Part shown: in pieces, positions 52,671-62,651 of the stretch | Numbering within the stretch: the stretch's first letter is position 1 | Layout: every line of letters starts with the position of its first letter | Source of the DNA: JANPIX01 sp031425195 | GTDB lineage: Bacteria > Pseudomonadota > Alphaproteobacteria > Rhodobacterales > Rhodobacteraceae | Reading direction: 5' to 3' | Assembly (NCBI GenBank): GCA_031425195.1 | Contig: JANPIX010000026.1 | Location: 205,121-269,120 of the forward strand | Length of the DNA stretch: 64,000 bases | Made by a program: the position numbers and the translations under genes | The notes under the pieces: generated by a model | The model's database searches: none | What the model saw: only the letters and a program-made list of their open reading frames with translations | Told to the model about the DNA's origin: nothing

Positions 52671-53968
52671 ACCGCCGAAATATCGTGCTGTTTGCCGCAG
52701 TCGCGCTTCTGTTTGTGGCGACGGGCGTGTTTCAGACTTGGAACACCTCGCTTTACATTCTGAACACGGCGCTGATTTCGGCCATTCTGGCGATGGGCGT
52801 GAACATGCAGTGGGGCTATGCCGGATTGTTCAATACCGGGGTCATGGGGTTCACCGCACTGGGCGGCCTTGGCGTCGTGCTGGTGTCGGCGCGCCCGGTG
52901 ACCGAGGGTTGGCAGGCGGGCGGGTCGGGTATTCTCGCCGGGCTGTTCATCGGCGCAGCAAGCGTTGCCGTCGCCATCTTTGCCTATAACCGGATGCGTC
53001 CCGGCCGCACGCGCACATTGGCTGTGATCGGCATGATCGTGGTGGGCTTCATCCTGTACCGGATGGTGTTCGACCCCAGTGTCACGGCGACCGAGGCGAA
53101 CGACCCCGCCGCCGCCGGAAATCTGGGTGGGCTTGGCCTGCCATCGCTTGTGGCCTGGCCGATCGGGGCGCTGATGGCGGCGCTTGCGGCCTGGGCCATC
53201 GGCAAGACGGCCCTTGGCCTGCGGTCGGACTATCTTGCCATTGCCACCCTTGGTATTGCCGAAATCATCGTTTCCGTGATGAAAAACGAAGACTGGCTGG
53301 CGCGCGGCGTCAAGATGGTCACCGGCCTGCCCCGGCCCTGGCCCGTGCCATACGAAGTGGAACTTCAAAAGGAATCCTGGTTCGTCGATCTTGCCACCGG
53401 CTGGGGGTTCGAACCGATGACGGCGTCGGCCATTCTGGTCAAGCTAATCTATGCGGTGCTGTTCACGCTGGTGCTGATTGCCCTTGTCTGGCTGGCTGAA
53501 CGCGCGCTCAATTCCCCCTGGGGGCGGATGATGCGCGCAATCCGCGATAACGAAGTCGCGGCCGAGGCGATGGGCAAAGACGTGACGCGCCAGCATCTTC
53601 TGATCTTCATTCTCGGCTCGGCTGTGATCGGGCTCGGTGGGGCGATCATGGTGTCGATGCATGGCATCCTGAACCCCGGAACCTACAACCCGCTTGGCTT
53701 TACCTTTCTGGTCTGGGTGATGGTGATCGTGGGCGGGTCCGGCAACAACTGGGGGGCCATCCTTGGTGCGCTTCTGATCGGCTGGTTGTGGCAGATGGCA
53801 GAAACCGTGGGACCAACCCTGATGGCCGTGGCCACTGCCGACATGGGCGACGGGCCGTTCAAGCAACATCTGGTGGATTCCGCACCGCATCTGCGGTTGT
53901 TGACCGTCGGGGTGATCCTTCTGGTGGTGTTGCGGTTCAATCCGCGCGGGCTGATCCCCGAAAAATAG
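52667..53968 (+). CDS. livM: ABC transporter permease, LivM type
   Basis: Second permease, 433 residues, about ten hydrophobic segments. Family features: NTALISAILAMGVNMQWGYAGLFN, LGLRSDYLAIATLGIAEII, and GGSGNNWGAILGALLIG near the C-terminus. The ATG at 52667 overlaps the livH stop; longer upstream in-frame starts would lie inside livH. Last gene of the transporter set; the DMGDH-like gene follows 94 bases on. Confidence 0.9.
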   Translation: MNRRNIVLFAAVALLFVATGVFQTWNTSLYILNTALISAILAMGVNMQWGYAGLFNTGVMGFTALGGLGVVLVSARPVTEGWQAGGSGILAGLFIGAASVAVAIFAYNRMRPGRTRTLAVIGMIVVGFILYRMVFDPSVTATEANDPAAAGNLGGLGLPSLVAWPIGALMAALAAWAIGKTALGLRSDYLAIATLGIAEIIVSVMKNEDWLARGVKMVTGLPRPWPVPYEVELQKESWFVDLATGWGFEPMTASAILVKLIYAVLFTLVLIALVWLAERALNSPWGRMMRAIRDNEVAAEAMGKDVTRQHLLIFILGSAVIGLGGAIMVSMHGILNPGTYNPLGFTFLVWVMVIVGGSGNNWGAILGALLIGWLWQMAETVGPTLMAVATADMGDGPFKQHLVDSAPHLRLLTVGVILLVVLRFNPRGLIPEK

Positions 53969-53981
53969 CGGCACTTCAGTT

Positions 53982-53998
53982 GCGACATTTTTTGTCGC
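53982..53998. promoter_or_regulatory. Inverted repeat GCGACA-T5-TGTCGC before the DMGDH-like gene
   Basis: GCGACA (53982–53987) and TGTCGC (53993–53998) form a perfect six-base inverted repeat around five T residues, 14 bases after the livM stop and 65 bases before the next start. No U tract follows, so an operator is as likely as a terminator. Confidence 0.45.
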
Positions 53999-54062
53999 CA
54001 CGACACATGACCTGCCCCCGCACCACCGCCAAGGTGGCGCAGTAAAATCAGGGAGTGTTTGC

Positions 54063-56480
54063 ATGAAATCCCATGCCCGTGTTGTGGTCATTGGTGGCGG
54101 TGTCGTTGGTTGTTCGGTGCTGTATCACCTGACCAAACTCGGCTGGTCCGATGTCATGCTGATCGAACGGTCGGAGCTGACCTCGGGTTCGACATGGCAC
54201 GCGGCGGGCGGGTTTCACACCCTGAACGGCGACACCAACATGGCCGCCCTTCAGGGGTATACCATTCGCCTTTACAAGGAACTTGAGGCGATCACCGGCA
54301 TGTCCTGCGGGTTGCACCACGTGGGTGGCATCACGCTTGCCGACAATCAGGAACGGTTCGACATGCTCAAGGCCGAACGGGCCAAGCATCGGTACATGGG
54401 CCTTGATACCGCGATCCTGACCCCTGCCGAAGTCGATCAGATGACCGATGGCATGGTGAACACCAAGGGCATCATTGGGGCGCTTTACGATCCGCTGGAC
54501 GGGCATCTTGACCCCTACGGGACCACCCACGCCTATGCCAAGGCGGCCCGCATGGGCGGCGCGGAAATTGTGCTGCACAACCGCGTGCTGGAAACGAACC
54601 CCACGGCCGACGGTTGGGAAGTGGTGACGGAAAAGGGCACCGTGACCTGCGAACATCTGGTCAACGCGGCCGGTCTGTGGGCGCGCGAAGTGGGGGCCAT
54701 GGCCGGGGTCTACCTGCCGCTTTTGCCGATGGCGCACCAGTATCTTGTGACCGATGACATACCCGAAATCGTCGCACGCGGCGGCCGCGAATTCCCGCAT
54801 GTGATGGACCCGGGCGGCGAATCCTACCTGCGTCAGGAAGGCCGCGGGTTCTGCATCGGGTTTTATGAAAAGCCCTGCGAGGGGTGGGCGCTGGACGGCA
54901 CGCCCTGGACCTTTGGGCAGGAGTTGTTCAACGAACAGTTCGAAAAAATCGCGGACAGCGTCGAATTCGCCTACAAACGCTTTCCCGCGCTGGAACGCGC
55001 CGGGGTCAAGCGTGTGATCCATGGCCCCTTTACCTTTGCGCCCGATGGCAACCCGCTGATCGGCCCTGTGCCGGGCTTGCGCAATTATTGGTCGGCCTGC
55101 GCCGTGATGGCCGGGTTCAGCCAGGGTGGCGGCATGGGTCTGTCGCTTGCGCAGTGGATGATCCATGGCGAGGTGGAACGCGACCCGCGCGGGTTCGACG
55201 TTGCCCGTTTTGGCACCTGGACAACGCCGGGTTATACTGTGCCCAAGGTGATCGAAAACTATCAGACACGGTTCAGCGTGGCCTACCCAAACGAGGAAAA
55301 GCCCGCCGCGCGCCCGTTCCGCACCACGCCGATGTACGACACCTTTACCGGACTGCGCGCCGTTTGGGGCCAGCAGTACGGGCTGGAAGTGGTCAACTAT
55401 CACGCCCTGCCCGGCGAGCCTTTGTATGAAACGCCCACCTTCAAACGCTCCAACGCATGGGACGCGACCAAGGCCGAAGTCATGGCCGTGCGAAACGGCG
55501 TCGGCATTAACGAGGTCCAGAATTTCGGCAAATACCGGGTGACCGGCCCGAACGCCCGCGCCTGGCTGGACCGCATCATGGCGGGGCTGATCCCCAAACC
55601 GGGCCGCCTGAGCCTGACGCCGATGCTGGCCCCTTCGGGCAAGATCATCGGGGATTTCACCGTTTCCGGCCTGTCAGAGACAGAGTTCCAACTGACCGCA
55701 AGCTATGGCGCGCAAGGCTGGCACGGCCGCTGGTTCGATCAGAACATGGCCAACGGCGTGCAGGTCGAAAACATCAGCGATGCCCGGTCGGGGTTCCAGA
55801 TTGCCGGACCCAAGGCGCGCGATCTTTTGGCGCGGGTCACGCGGGCGGATGTGTCGGCGGCGGCGTTCCGGTTCATGGATGTGCGGCGCATGACGGTTGG
55901 CATGGCCGACTGTATTGTTCAACGCGTCAGCTATACCGCCGACCTTGGCTATGAAATCTATTGCGACCAGATGTCGGTGCGCCACCTGTGGGACACGCTG
56001 ACCATGGCGGGGGCCGATCTGGGCCTGCGCCCGTTCGGGATGCGCGCGATGATGAGCCTGCGGCTCGACAAGTGGTTCGGGTCATGGGGGCGCGAGTTTT
56101 CGCCCGATTATACGCCCTGCGAAACCGGGCTTGACCGGTTCATCCGCTGGAACAAGGACGCCGACTGGTTCGGCAAAGCTGCGGCCACGGCGGAAAAGGC
56201 GGCAGGTCCAACGCGCAGGCTTGTAAGCCTGGTGGTTGAGGCTGCTGATGCCGACGTTGTTGCGTGGGAGCCGATCTGGCTTGACGGTGAGGTTGTCGGT
56301 TTCTGCACCAGCGGCGGGTTTTCGCACTTTACCGGCCTGTCGGTCGCGCAGGGGTTTCTGCCCGCGGACCGTATCGTGGATGGCCTTGCCGTCGAAGTCG
56401 AGATCCTGGGCGAACGCCGCGCGGCCAAGGTGCATCTTGCCCCCCTGTTCGACGCGGACGGCGCGCGGATGCGCGGCTGA
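54063..56480 (+). CDS. Dimethylglycine/sarcosine dehydrogenase-like flavoprotein with GcvT domain
   Basis: An 805-residue two-part enzyme. N-terminal DAO-type FAD domain: VVVIGGGVVGCSVLYHL dinucleotide fold and TSGSTWHAAGG, whose His46 corresponds to the covalent FAD histidine of DMGDH. The C-terminal half (from about residue 430) is a GcvT-like tetrahydrofolate domain (RNGVGINEVQNFGKYRVTGP, YTADLGYEIYC, MRAMMSLRLDKWFGSW). The family oxidatively demethylates dimethylglycine, sarcosine or related N-methyl compounds, capturing formaldehyde as methylene-THF. The ATG at 54063 follows CAGGGAGTG. A liv-type transporter and a GbdR-like regulator nearby support methylamine use. Confidence 0.88.
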   Translation: MKSHARVVVIGGGVVGCSVLYHLTKLGWSDVMLIERSELTSGSTWHAAGGFHTLNGDTNMAALQGYTIRLYKELEAITGMSCGLHHVGGITLADNQERFDMLKAERAKHRYMGLDTAILTPAEVDQMTDGMVNTKGIIGALYDPLDGHLDPYGTTHAYAKAARMGGAEIVLHNRVLETNPTADGWEVVTEKGTVTCEHLVNAAGLWAREVGAMAGVYLPLLPMAHQYLVTDDIPEIVARGGREFPHVMDPGGESYLRQEGRGFCIGFYEKPCEGWALDGTPWTFGQELFNEQFEKIADSVEFAYKRFPALERAGVKRVIHGPFTFAPDGNPLIGPVPGLRNYWSACAVMAGFSQGGGMGLSLAQWMIHGEVERDPRGFDVARFGTWTTPGYTVPKVIENYQTRFSVAYPNEEKPAARPFRTTPMYDTFTGLRAVWGQQYGLEVVNYHALPGEPLYETPTFKRSNAWDATKAEVMAVRNGVGINEVQNFGKYRVTGPNARAWLDRIMAGLIPKPGRLSLTPMLAPSGKIIGDFTVSGLSETEFQLTASYGAQGWHGRWFDQNMANGVQVENISDARSGFQIAGPKARDLLARVTRADVSAAAFRFMDVRRMTVGMADCIVQRVSYTADLGYEIYCDQMSVRHLWDTLTMAGADLGLRPFGMRAMMSLRLDKWFGSWGREFSPDYTPCETGLDRFIRWNKDADWFGKAAATAEKAAGPTRRLVSLVVEAADADVVAWEPIWLDGEVVGFCTSGGFSHFTGLSVAQGFLPADRIVDGLAVEVEILGERRAAKVHLAPLFDADGARMRG

Positions 56481-56518
56481 CGGTTTCCATGGCGGGCCCT
56501 TCGCGCTAGGCTGCGGCC

Positions 56519-57136
56519 ATGGTGCATGACCCGGTCATCCTGATCCTTGCTGCGGGATCGTCTTCCCGCATGGGGGGGCGTGACAAGCTGTTGGAGGATG
56601 TGGACGGCGAACCATTGCTGCGCCGTCAGGTTCGGATCGCGGGCCAGACAGGGTGCCCGGTGCTGGCGACCCTGCCCCCGGACCGACCGGCAAGGGGGGC
56701 GGCGATTGCCGACCTGCCCATGACGCACCTGATCGTGCCGGATGCGGCGGCGGGCATGTCAGCCTCGCTTCGCCACGGGGTACAGGCGGCGCGACGACTT
56801 TGGCTCGATGCCAGCGGCCTGATGATCCTTCCCGCCGACATGCCGGATTTCACCGGGGCGGCGCTGCTGACAGTGATAAACGCGTTCCGCGCCAATCCGA
56901 CAAAGATCGTTCGCGCCACCACGGCCGACGGGCGCGGCGGGCATCCGGCCATCTTTCCGGCGGATCTTTGGGCCGACCTTGCCCGCGCCAGCGGCGATAC
57001 CGGCGGTCGGCACGTCCTGACCGGGCATGCCGACCGCATCCTGACAATTCCCCTGCCGGGGCAGATGGCAACAACCGATCTGGACACGCCCGAAGACTGG
57101 GACGCGTGGCGCAAGGCGCGGTCAGGCCGCGCCTAG
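56519..57136 (+). CDS. MocA-like molybdenum cofactor cytidylyltransferase
   Basis: A 205-residue nucleotidyltransferase of the MobA/MocA group. Nucleotide-binding ILILAAGSSSRMGGRDKL at the N-terminus, then AAAGMSASLRHGVQAA, ILPADMPDFTG, and GGHPAIFP. The spacing fits MocA, which makes the cytosine-dinucleotide cofactor needed by xanthine dehydrogenase/CoxL-type enzymes, such as the coxL product encoded 33 kb away. Its final 15 bases overlap the end of the convergent RTX gene. Confidence 0.8.
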   Translation: MVHDPVILILAAGSSSRMGGRDKLLEDVDGEPLLRRQVRIAGQTGCPVLATLPPDRPARGAAIADLPMTHLIVPDAAAGMSASLRHGVQAARRLWLDASGLMILPADMPDFTGAALLTVINAFRANPTKIVRATTADGRGGHPAIFPADLWADLARASGDTGGRHVLTGHADRILTIPLPGQMATTDLDTPEDWDAWRKARSGRA

Positions 57137-60100
57137 CAGAACCCGCGCCTCATGCGCCTTGAGCGTCAGGCGGGCGGATTCAAACGCCTGCCCCTGCGCG
57201 GCCAGTTGCGGGAACAGCAACAACACCTCGTCCCGCGCGGCCTGATCCATCGCCGAAAGCATCCGCGTTGCGGGCTGGAAACTTTCAGACCAGGTGCCAT
57301 CGACGCTCACAATCTCGTGCTGATCAAACAGAACATGCACATACGTGACACCTTCCGGTGGCGACAACCGGGTGATGCCCGGCTGGCCTATCATGTGAAG
57401 GGCCGCAACCAGCACCTCATGTTCGCCGAACAAAAGCTCGGTCTGCGCATCCGACACCAGCATCCGGTGCTGAGGCGACACGCGCATGTCACGCTGCGGG
57501 CTTTGCGGCCCGAACGTCCCTGCCGCAATCTGCACAGGCCGCAGGCTGGGCGTGACCACCAGTTCGGCTGCACTGACAACCCGCGTGCCAACCCAGCGAA
57601 CCAGCTGATACCCGTGATCGCGGGTCAGGACCCGATCCCCGGCCTTGATAGTTTCCACAGGAACATCGCCAAATGCCGTCATCACGCGACTGCCGGCTGT
57701 AAAGCAGGGGATGATCTGTTCGATATTTGTGAACGCCATTGTCCCGATCAGGACATTATTTTCGTCGTAGAACTCGATCGTGCCGTTTTCGTGGTTTAGG
57801 GGATCGTAGTTGATGACGGTGTTGTCCTTGGTCCAACCAGTCGTCTTGCCGACCGACAAGTCGATCACGTCAAAGTCTTTGCCGTCGACATCCTCGTTGC
57901 CGTCGATGCTGTCGCCCGTGGTGACATCGTTGATGCCGACAAGGAACAGATCATCGCCCGCGCCACCGGCCAGCGAATCCGCGCCAGTACCGCCGGTGAT
58001 GATGTCGTTCCCCGACCCGCCCGCCACGGTATCCGCCCCGTCGCCACCCGACAGCGTGTCGGCCTCGGCACCGCCGTCAAGGCTGTCGTTGCCGTCGCCG
58101 CCGAACAGCACGTCAGCCCCGTCGCCACCCGACAGCGTGTCGCTTCCCGTGTCACCCGCCAGCGTGTCACTACCGGCATCGCCCGACAGGCTGTCGTTGT
58201 TGTCGCCGCCCGAAAGGCTGTCGGCACCGTCGCCACCGCTGATCGTGTCGTTGCCGCCGTCACCGGAAACCGTATCGTCGCCTGCGTCACCGCTCAGATT
58301 GTCATTGCCGCCATCGCCGGAAATGCTGTCGGCACTGTCGCCGCCAAACGCGACGTCGTTCCCGGCACCGCCCGAAATCGTATCCGCACCTTCATTGCCC
58401 GACAGGGTGTCGGCATTGTCGCCGCCAGAAAGGCTGTCTGCACCCAACCCGCCCGAAAGCGAATCCGCGCCAATGTCACCATCAAGCGTATCGTCGCCGT
58501 CCCCGCCGACCAGCGTATCGTCACCGGTCCCGCCGACGAGCGAGTCGTTGTCCGCCCCGCCGTCAAGACTGTCGCCGCCATCGCCGCCAAACAGGGTGTC
58601 GCTGCCCGCATCACCCGCCAGCGTGTCGGCACCGACACCTATGCCACCGAACAACTGATCGTTGCCGTCGCCACCCGACAGAAGGTCGCTCTCCGACCCG
58701 CCATCAAGACTGTCGTTGCCAAGCCCGCCCGACAGGGTATCCACGCCGGTGTTGCCAAACAGCGTGTCGTCGCCCGCGTCCCCAGACAGCGAGTCGTTGT
58801 CCGCCCCGCCGTCAAGACTGTCGCCGCCATCGCCGCCAAACAGGGTGTCGCTGCCAGCATCGCCCGCCAGCGTGTCGGCACCGACACCTATGCCACCGAA
58901 CAACTGATCGTTGCCGTCGCCGCCCGACAGAGAGTCGCTCTCCGACCCGCCATCGAGGCTGTCGTTCCCCGTGCCGCCGGACAGTGTGTCGCTGCCCGCT
59001 TCCCCCGCGAGCGTGTCGTCACCGCCGTCGCCTGCAAGGCTGTCGGTCCCATTGCCACCGGCAAGACTGTCGTTGTCGGCACCGCCGCTCAGCGTGTCGT
59101 TGCCGTCGCCGCCGAAAAGGGCGTCGTTACCCACATCGCCGGACAGCGAATCATTGAACACGCCCGTGCCGCCGAACAACTGGTCATTGCCGTCGCCGCC
59201 GAACAGCGTGTCATTCTCTGACCCGCCATCAAGGCTGTCGTTGCCCACGCCGCCCGAAAGGCTGTCGGTGCCGCCGTCGCCCTGCAACGTATCGTCGCCC
59301 GTGTTGCCGACAAGCGTGTCGGACCCTGCGCCACCGAACAGGCTGTCGTTGTCGGCACCGCCATCGAGGCTGTCGTCATCGTTGCCGCCGTAAAGCAGAT
59401 CGTTGCCTGCATCACCTGCAAGCGTGTCATTGCCGTCGCCGCCGTCCAGACTGTCGATCCCGGCACCGCCGGAAAGACTGTCTGCCCCGGTATCCCCGAC
59501 AAGCGTGTCATTGCCGTCACCGCCAGACAAAGTGTCTGCGCCAAGACCGCCCGACAGGCTGTCATTGCCCGTGTCGCCTTCAAGCGAGTCGTTCCCCTGG
59601 CCACCAAAGATCGTGTCATTGTCGGCACCACCAAAGATGGTGTCATTGCCGCCAAAGCCGGAAATGAGATCGTTGCCGATACCACCATAGATCAGGTCGG
59701 CCCCGTGAGCTGCGGCCGCGTTGATCATCGGGCTGACGGCAAGGTTTTGCACCGCACCGCCCGGCAGCGTGACCGCGCCCGAGAACACCTGCCCACCCAG
59801 ATTTTCCCAATAGTAGACTTCGATCGTATAAGTCTGACCAGCGGTCAGCGTCACCGTGCCGGAGTTCGTGGCGGGTGACTGATGGAAGTCGTTGTTCATG
59901 TAGGGCAGCACACCGCCCGCAGTATTGTTGAAGTTCAGGGGCACGCCATTGGCGTCGCGGATGATGATGCTGGAACCATCATCCGACGTGGTGGAGAAAT
60001 TGTAGGACCCGTCCAATGGTGCAGTCAGGCTGCCGGTGAAGACGATGCCAAAGTCATCTTGCACGGCTCCGACATTAGCCGCGAGAGTTGCGGGATCAAA

Positions 60101-62461
60101 TGTGGTCGTGTTGCCGGTGCCAGCGACAGTGCCTGTCGTGATAGCTCCGGATTGATTGGCGACGGGGCCGAAGTCGCGGCTGAAGACAGTGTAGGTCCAA
60201 CTGCCTTCGGTTGAATCGCCGGTGATCGTATCATCGCCATCGCCGCCAGTGATGGTGTCGTCGTTCGACCCGCCCGAAATGCTGTCATTGCCGGTGCCGC
60301 CGTCGATACTGTCATTGCCTGCATCGCCGGAAATCGTGTCGTTGCCCGCGTCGCCTGCCAGCGTATCATTGCCGCTGCCGCCAAAGATCGTGTCAAGGCC
60401 GTCACCGCCCGCGGCGTTGTCATTGCCGATGTCGCCCGAAACGTAATCGTTGCCCACGCCGCCCGACAAGGTATCGGCACCCTCGCCGCCCAGTACGTTG
60501 TCGTTCCCGGCGTCGCCGGCCAGGCTGTCGGCCCCGTCGCCGCCAACCACGGTATCCTGATTGTCGCCGCCCGAAATTGTGTCAGACCCGGCTTCGCCAC
60601 TCAGAATGTCATTGCCGACATCACCGACGAGCGAATCCGTGCCATCGCCGCCTGCAACCGTATCGTCGCCGCCGCCACCGGTCAGAGTGTCGTTGCCAAG
60701 GCCGCCCGACACGCTGTCGTTGTCAAGCCCGCCATCAAGGCTGTCATTTCCCGCGCCGCCGTCAAGCGTATCGTTGCCCGCGTCACCCGCAAGCGTGTCG
60801 TCACCGCCGTCGCCCGCAAGGCTGTCTGTACCGGTGCCCCCGGAAAGATTGTCGTTGTCGGCCCCGCCACTCAGCGTGTCATTGCCGTCGCCACCGAAAA
60901 GGGTGTCGTTGCCTGCATCGCCGGACAGCGAGTCGTTGAAGGCCCCCGTGCCGCCGAACAACTGGTCAAGCCCGTCGCCGCCAAACAGCGTGTCATTCTC
61001 CGACCCGCCATCAAGACTGTCATTGCCGTCGCCACCCGAAAGGCTGTCGGTGCCGCCGTCGCCCTGCAACGTATCGTTGCCTGTGTTGCCTACGAGTATG
61101 TCGGTCCCCAGCCCGCCGAACAGGCTGTCGTTGTCGGCCCCGCCATCAAGGCTGTCGTTCCCGTCGCCGCCGTAAAGCGTGTCGTCGCCCGCGTCGCCCG
61201 CCAGCGTGTCGTTGAACACCCCTGTGCCGCCAAACAACTGATCAGTGCCGTCGCCGCCGGACAGCGAATCGTTCTCGGATCCGCCATCAAGACTGTCGTT
61301 ACCTACCCCGCCTGACAGCGTGTCGACACCCTCACCACCGAAAAGTGAATCGTTCCCGGCTTCGCCTGACAGCGAGTCGTTGAAGTTCCCGGTTCCGCCG
61401 AACAACTGGTCATTGCCATCGCCGCCCAACAGCGTGTCGTTTTCCGACCCGCCATCAAGACTGTCGTTGCCAAGGCCGCCCGACAGGCTGTCAGTGCCGC
61501 CATCGCCCAGCAACGTATCGTCGCCATCGTCACCGGCAAGCGTGTCAAGCCCGTTGCCGCCCTGAAGACTGTCATTCCCCGTGCCGCCAAACAGGCTGTC
61601 GTTGCCGTCTTCGCCCGACAGGGTGTCGTTCCCGAACCCGCCATAGACCGTATCGTTGCCCGCACCCGCATTGACCACATCGGCATCGACCGTAACCGGG
61701 ATCGCCTGAAACTTGACGTCGCTGACGTTAATGTTCTGCTGGTTGTTGCCGTCATTGAAATAGCTGATCGTCAGGGACGACAGCGGCCCTGGAATGCTGA
61801 CAAGGATCGAACCTGCGGCAAGATCAGGGGTTTCCGCGCCGTTGGCAGCACGGATACCGACAGAGGTGGTGCCGTTGGTACTGATGACATCATTGCCCGT
61901 TGTCGTGACATTGATCACGACGGGATTGCCATTGGCATCAAGAGCGGTGATCGTCAGGCGGTCACGGTGGTTGCCGTTGTCCTGGTCGATATCGCTGATG
62001 CGGAACAGGACGTTCTGGACCGAATTCTGGTAGCCAGCCCCCGGCACACCGGCAAAGGACAGTGTGGTGGATGATGTTGCATCGTTTCCGTTGCCGCCCA
62101 GATTGAGCGACGAATCCGTGTCGAACACCTGCCCCGCGGTATTGGTGGTGTAAATCTGCTCGTTGCTGATCGTGAAGGTCGGATTGTTATTGCCAGTCGA
62201 CGTGCCGTTGAATGTAACGTTCACAACGCCCGTATTCTGCGTCGCTCCATTCGTGATCGAAGTGTTGTCCGCAATACCGAACTGATCCCAGTTCAGATCC
62301 TGATCCACAACAACCGCTGCGGAATCCGGGCCCGCGTTGACCAGATCATTCCCGGGCCCGGCGTTGATCGTGTCATTGCCGCTGAACCCGTTCAGAGTGT
62401 CGGATGTTGCATCCGTATTGGTCAACGTATCGTTGCCAGAAGTTCCGCCGTACGTTGCCAT
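57122..62461 (-). CDS. RTX (calcium-binding nonapeptide) protein with PA14-like insert and C-terminal Hint domain
   Basis: A 1779-residue acidic, glycine/aspartate-rich protein. Layout: a short RTX stretch (5–45); a beta-rich domain (about 50–255, with NHRDRLTITALDANG); a first long array of GGxGxDxLx repeats (about 264–745); a PA14-like domain (about 752–907, with SGAITTGTVAGTGNTTTFD and YTIEVYYWENLGGQVFSGA); a second array (about 912–1530); and a Hint domain opening PCFTAGSRVMTAFGDV (Cys1586, the only cysteine), with SPQHRMLVSD. The repeats should bind calcium after type I secretion; Hint domains cleave or splice peptide bonds. No T1SS genes are nearby. ATG at 62461 after GCAAGGTAAG. Confidence 0.93.
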   Translation of the reverse strand: MATYGGTSGNDTLTNTDATSDTLNGFSGNDTINAGPGNDLVNAGPDSAAVVVDQDLNWDQFGIADNTSITNGATQNTGVVNVTFNGTSTGNNNPTFTISNEQIYTTNTAGQVFDTDSSLNLGGNGNDATSSTTLSFAGVPGAGYQNSVQNVLFRISDIDQDNGNHRDRLTITALDANGNPVVINVTTTGNDVISTNGTTSVGIRAANGAETPDLAAGSILVSIPGPLSSLTISYFNDGNNQQNINVSDVKFQAIPVTVDADVVNAGAGNDTVYGGFGNDTLSGEDGNDSLFGGTGNDSLQGGNGLDTLAGDDGDDTLLGDGGTDSLSGGLGNDSLDGGSENDTLLGGDGNDQLFGGTGNFNDSLSGEAGNDSLFGGEGVDTLSGGVGNDSLDGGSENDSLSGGDGTDQLFGGTGVFNDTLAGDAGDDTLYGGDGNDSLDGGADNDSLFGGLGTDILVGNTGNDTLQGDGGTDSLSGGDGNDSLDGGSENDTLFGGDGLDQLFGGTGAFNDSLSGDAGNDTLFGGDGNDTLSGGADNDNLSGGTGTDSLAGDGGDDTLAGDAGNDTLDGGAGNDSLDGGLDNDSVSGGLGNDTLTGGGGDDTVAGGDGTDSLVGDVGNDILSGEAGSDTISGGDNQDTVVGGDGADSLAGDAGNDNVLGGEGADTLSGGVGNDYVSGDIGNDNAAGGDGLDTIFGGSGNDTLAGDAGNDTISGDAGNDSIDGGTGNDSISGGSNDDTITGGDGDDTITGDSTEGSWTYTVFSRDFGPVANQSGAITTGTVAGTGNTTTFDPATLAANVGAVQDDFGIVFTGSLTAPLDGSYNFSTTSDDGSSIIIRDANGVPLNFNNTAGGVLPYMNNDFHQSPATNSGTVTLTAGQTYTIEVYYWENLGGQVFSGAVTLPGGAVQNLAVSPMINAAAAHGADLIYGGIGNDLISGFGGNDTIFGGADNDTIFGGQGNDSLEGDTGNDSLSGGLGADTLSGGDGNDTLVGDTGADSLSGGAGIDSLDGGDGNDTLAGDAGNDLLYGGNDDDSLDGGADNDSLFGGAGSDTLVGNTGDDTLQGDGGTDSLSGGVGNDSLDGGSENDTLFGGDGNDQLFGGTGVFNDSLSGDVGNDALFGGDGNDTLSGGADNDSLAGGNGTDSLAGDGGDDTLAGEAGSDTLSGGTGNDSLDGGSESDSLSGGDGNDQLFGGIGVGADTLAGDAGSDTLFGGDGGDSLDGGADNDSLSGDAGDDTLFGNTGVDTLSGGLGNDSLDGGSESDLLSGGDGNDQLFGGIGVGADTLAGDAGSDTLFGGDGGDSLDGGADNDSLVGGTGDDTLVGGDGDDTLDGDIGADSLSGGLGADSLSGGDNADTLSGNEGADTISGGAGNDVAFGGDSADSISGDGGNDNLSGDAGDDTVSGDGGNDTISGGDGADSLSGGDNNDSLSGDAGSDTLAGDTGSDTLSGGDGADVLFGGDGNDSLDGGAEADTLSGGDGADTVAGGSGNDIITGGTGADSLAGGAGDDLFLVGINDVTTGDSIDGNEDVDGKDFDVIDLSVGKTTGWTKDNTVINYDPLNHENGTIEFYDENNVLIGTMAFTNIEQIIPCFTAGSRVMTAFGDVPVETIKAGDRVLTRDHGYQLVRWVGTRVVSAAELVVTPSLRPVQIAAGTFGPQSPQRDMRVSPQHRMLVSDAQTELLFGEHEVLVAALHMIGQPGITRLSPPEGVTYVHVLFDQHEIVSVDGTWSESFQPATRMLSAMDQAARDEVLLLFPQLAAQGQAFESARLTLKAHEARVLLGAA
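58548..58975. repeat. Tandem duplication within the RTX gene (249-base offset)
   Basis: About 180 bases are repeated nearly identically at 58548–58735 and again from about 58797, offset 249 bases (83 codons). Marker: ACCGACACCTATGCCACCG at 58631 and at 58880. At protein level GGIGVGADTLAGDAGSDTL occurs twice. Frame is kept. Confidence 0.7.
59000..59400. repeat. RTX segment duplicated on the other side of the PA14-like domain
   Basis: Bases 59000–59400 closely match roughly 60782–61182, an offset of 1782 bases (594 codons). The marker GAACAACTGGTCA is at 59174 and at 60956. The PA14-like segment (about 59740–60207) lies between the copies. Confidence 0.65.
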
Positions 62462-62651
62462 AACTAATTCTTACCTTGCGCATTACCCGGCGCGGCCCAA
62501 CAGGACAGCCCCTCGCGCCGCACAAAACAGTCCCGCAACGCCGTGCTTGCGCGCGGTACCGTCGGTCGCTTCATCTTGACGCTGTTTCTTGTCATACTCG
62601 TAAACCAGAACCGGAGGCACGCCACGAATTGTGCCATGTTACTGCTGATGC

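Noticed and set aside
57810..61565. Several Pro/Ser-rich plus-strand frames with PSPPDRVS-like repeats
   Set aside because: They are the antisense translation of RTX nonapeptide codons; the repeat period and composition follow from GGxGxDxL coding on the minus strand.
57990..61670. CRISPR-like short repeats
   Set aside because: The repeats are imperfect, multiples of 9 codons and within one long coding frame; no equal-length unique spacers or cas genes are present.
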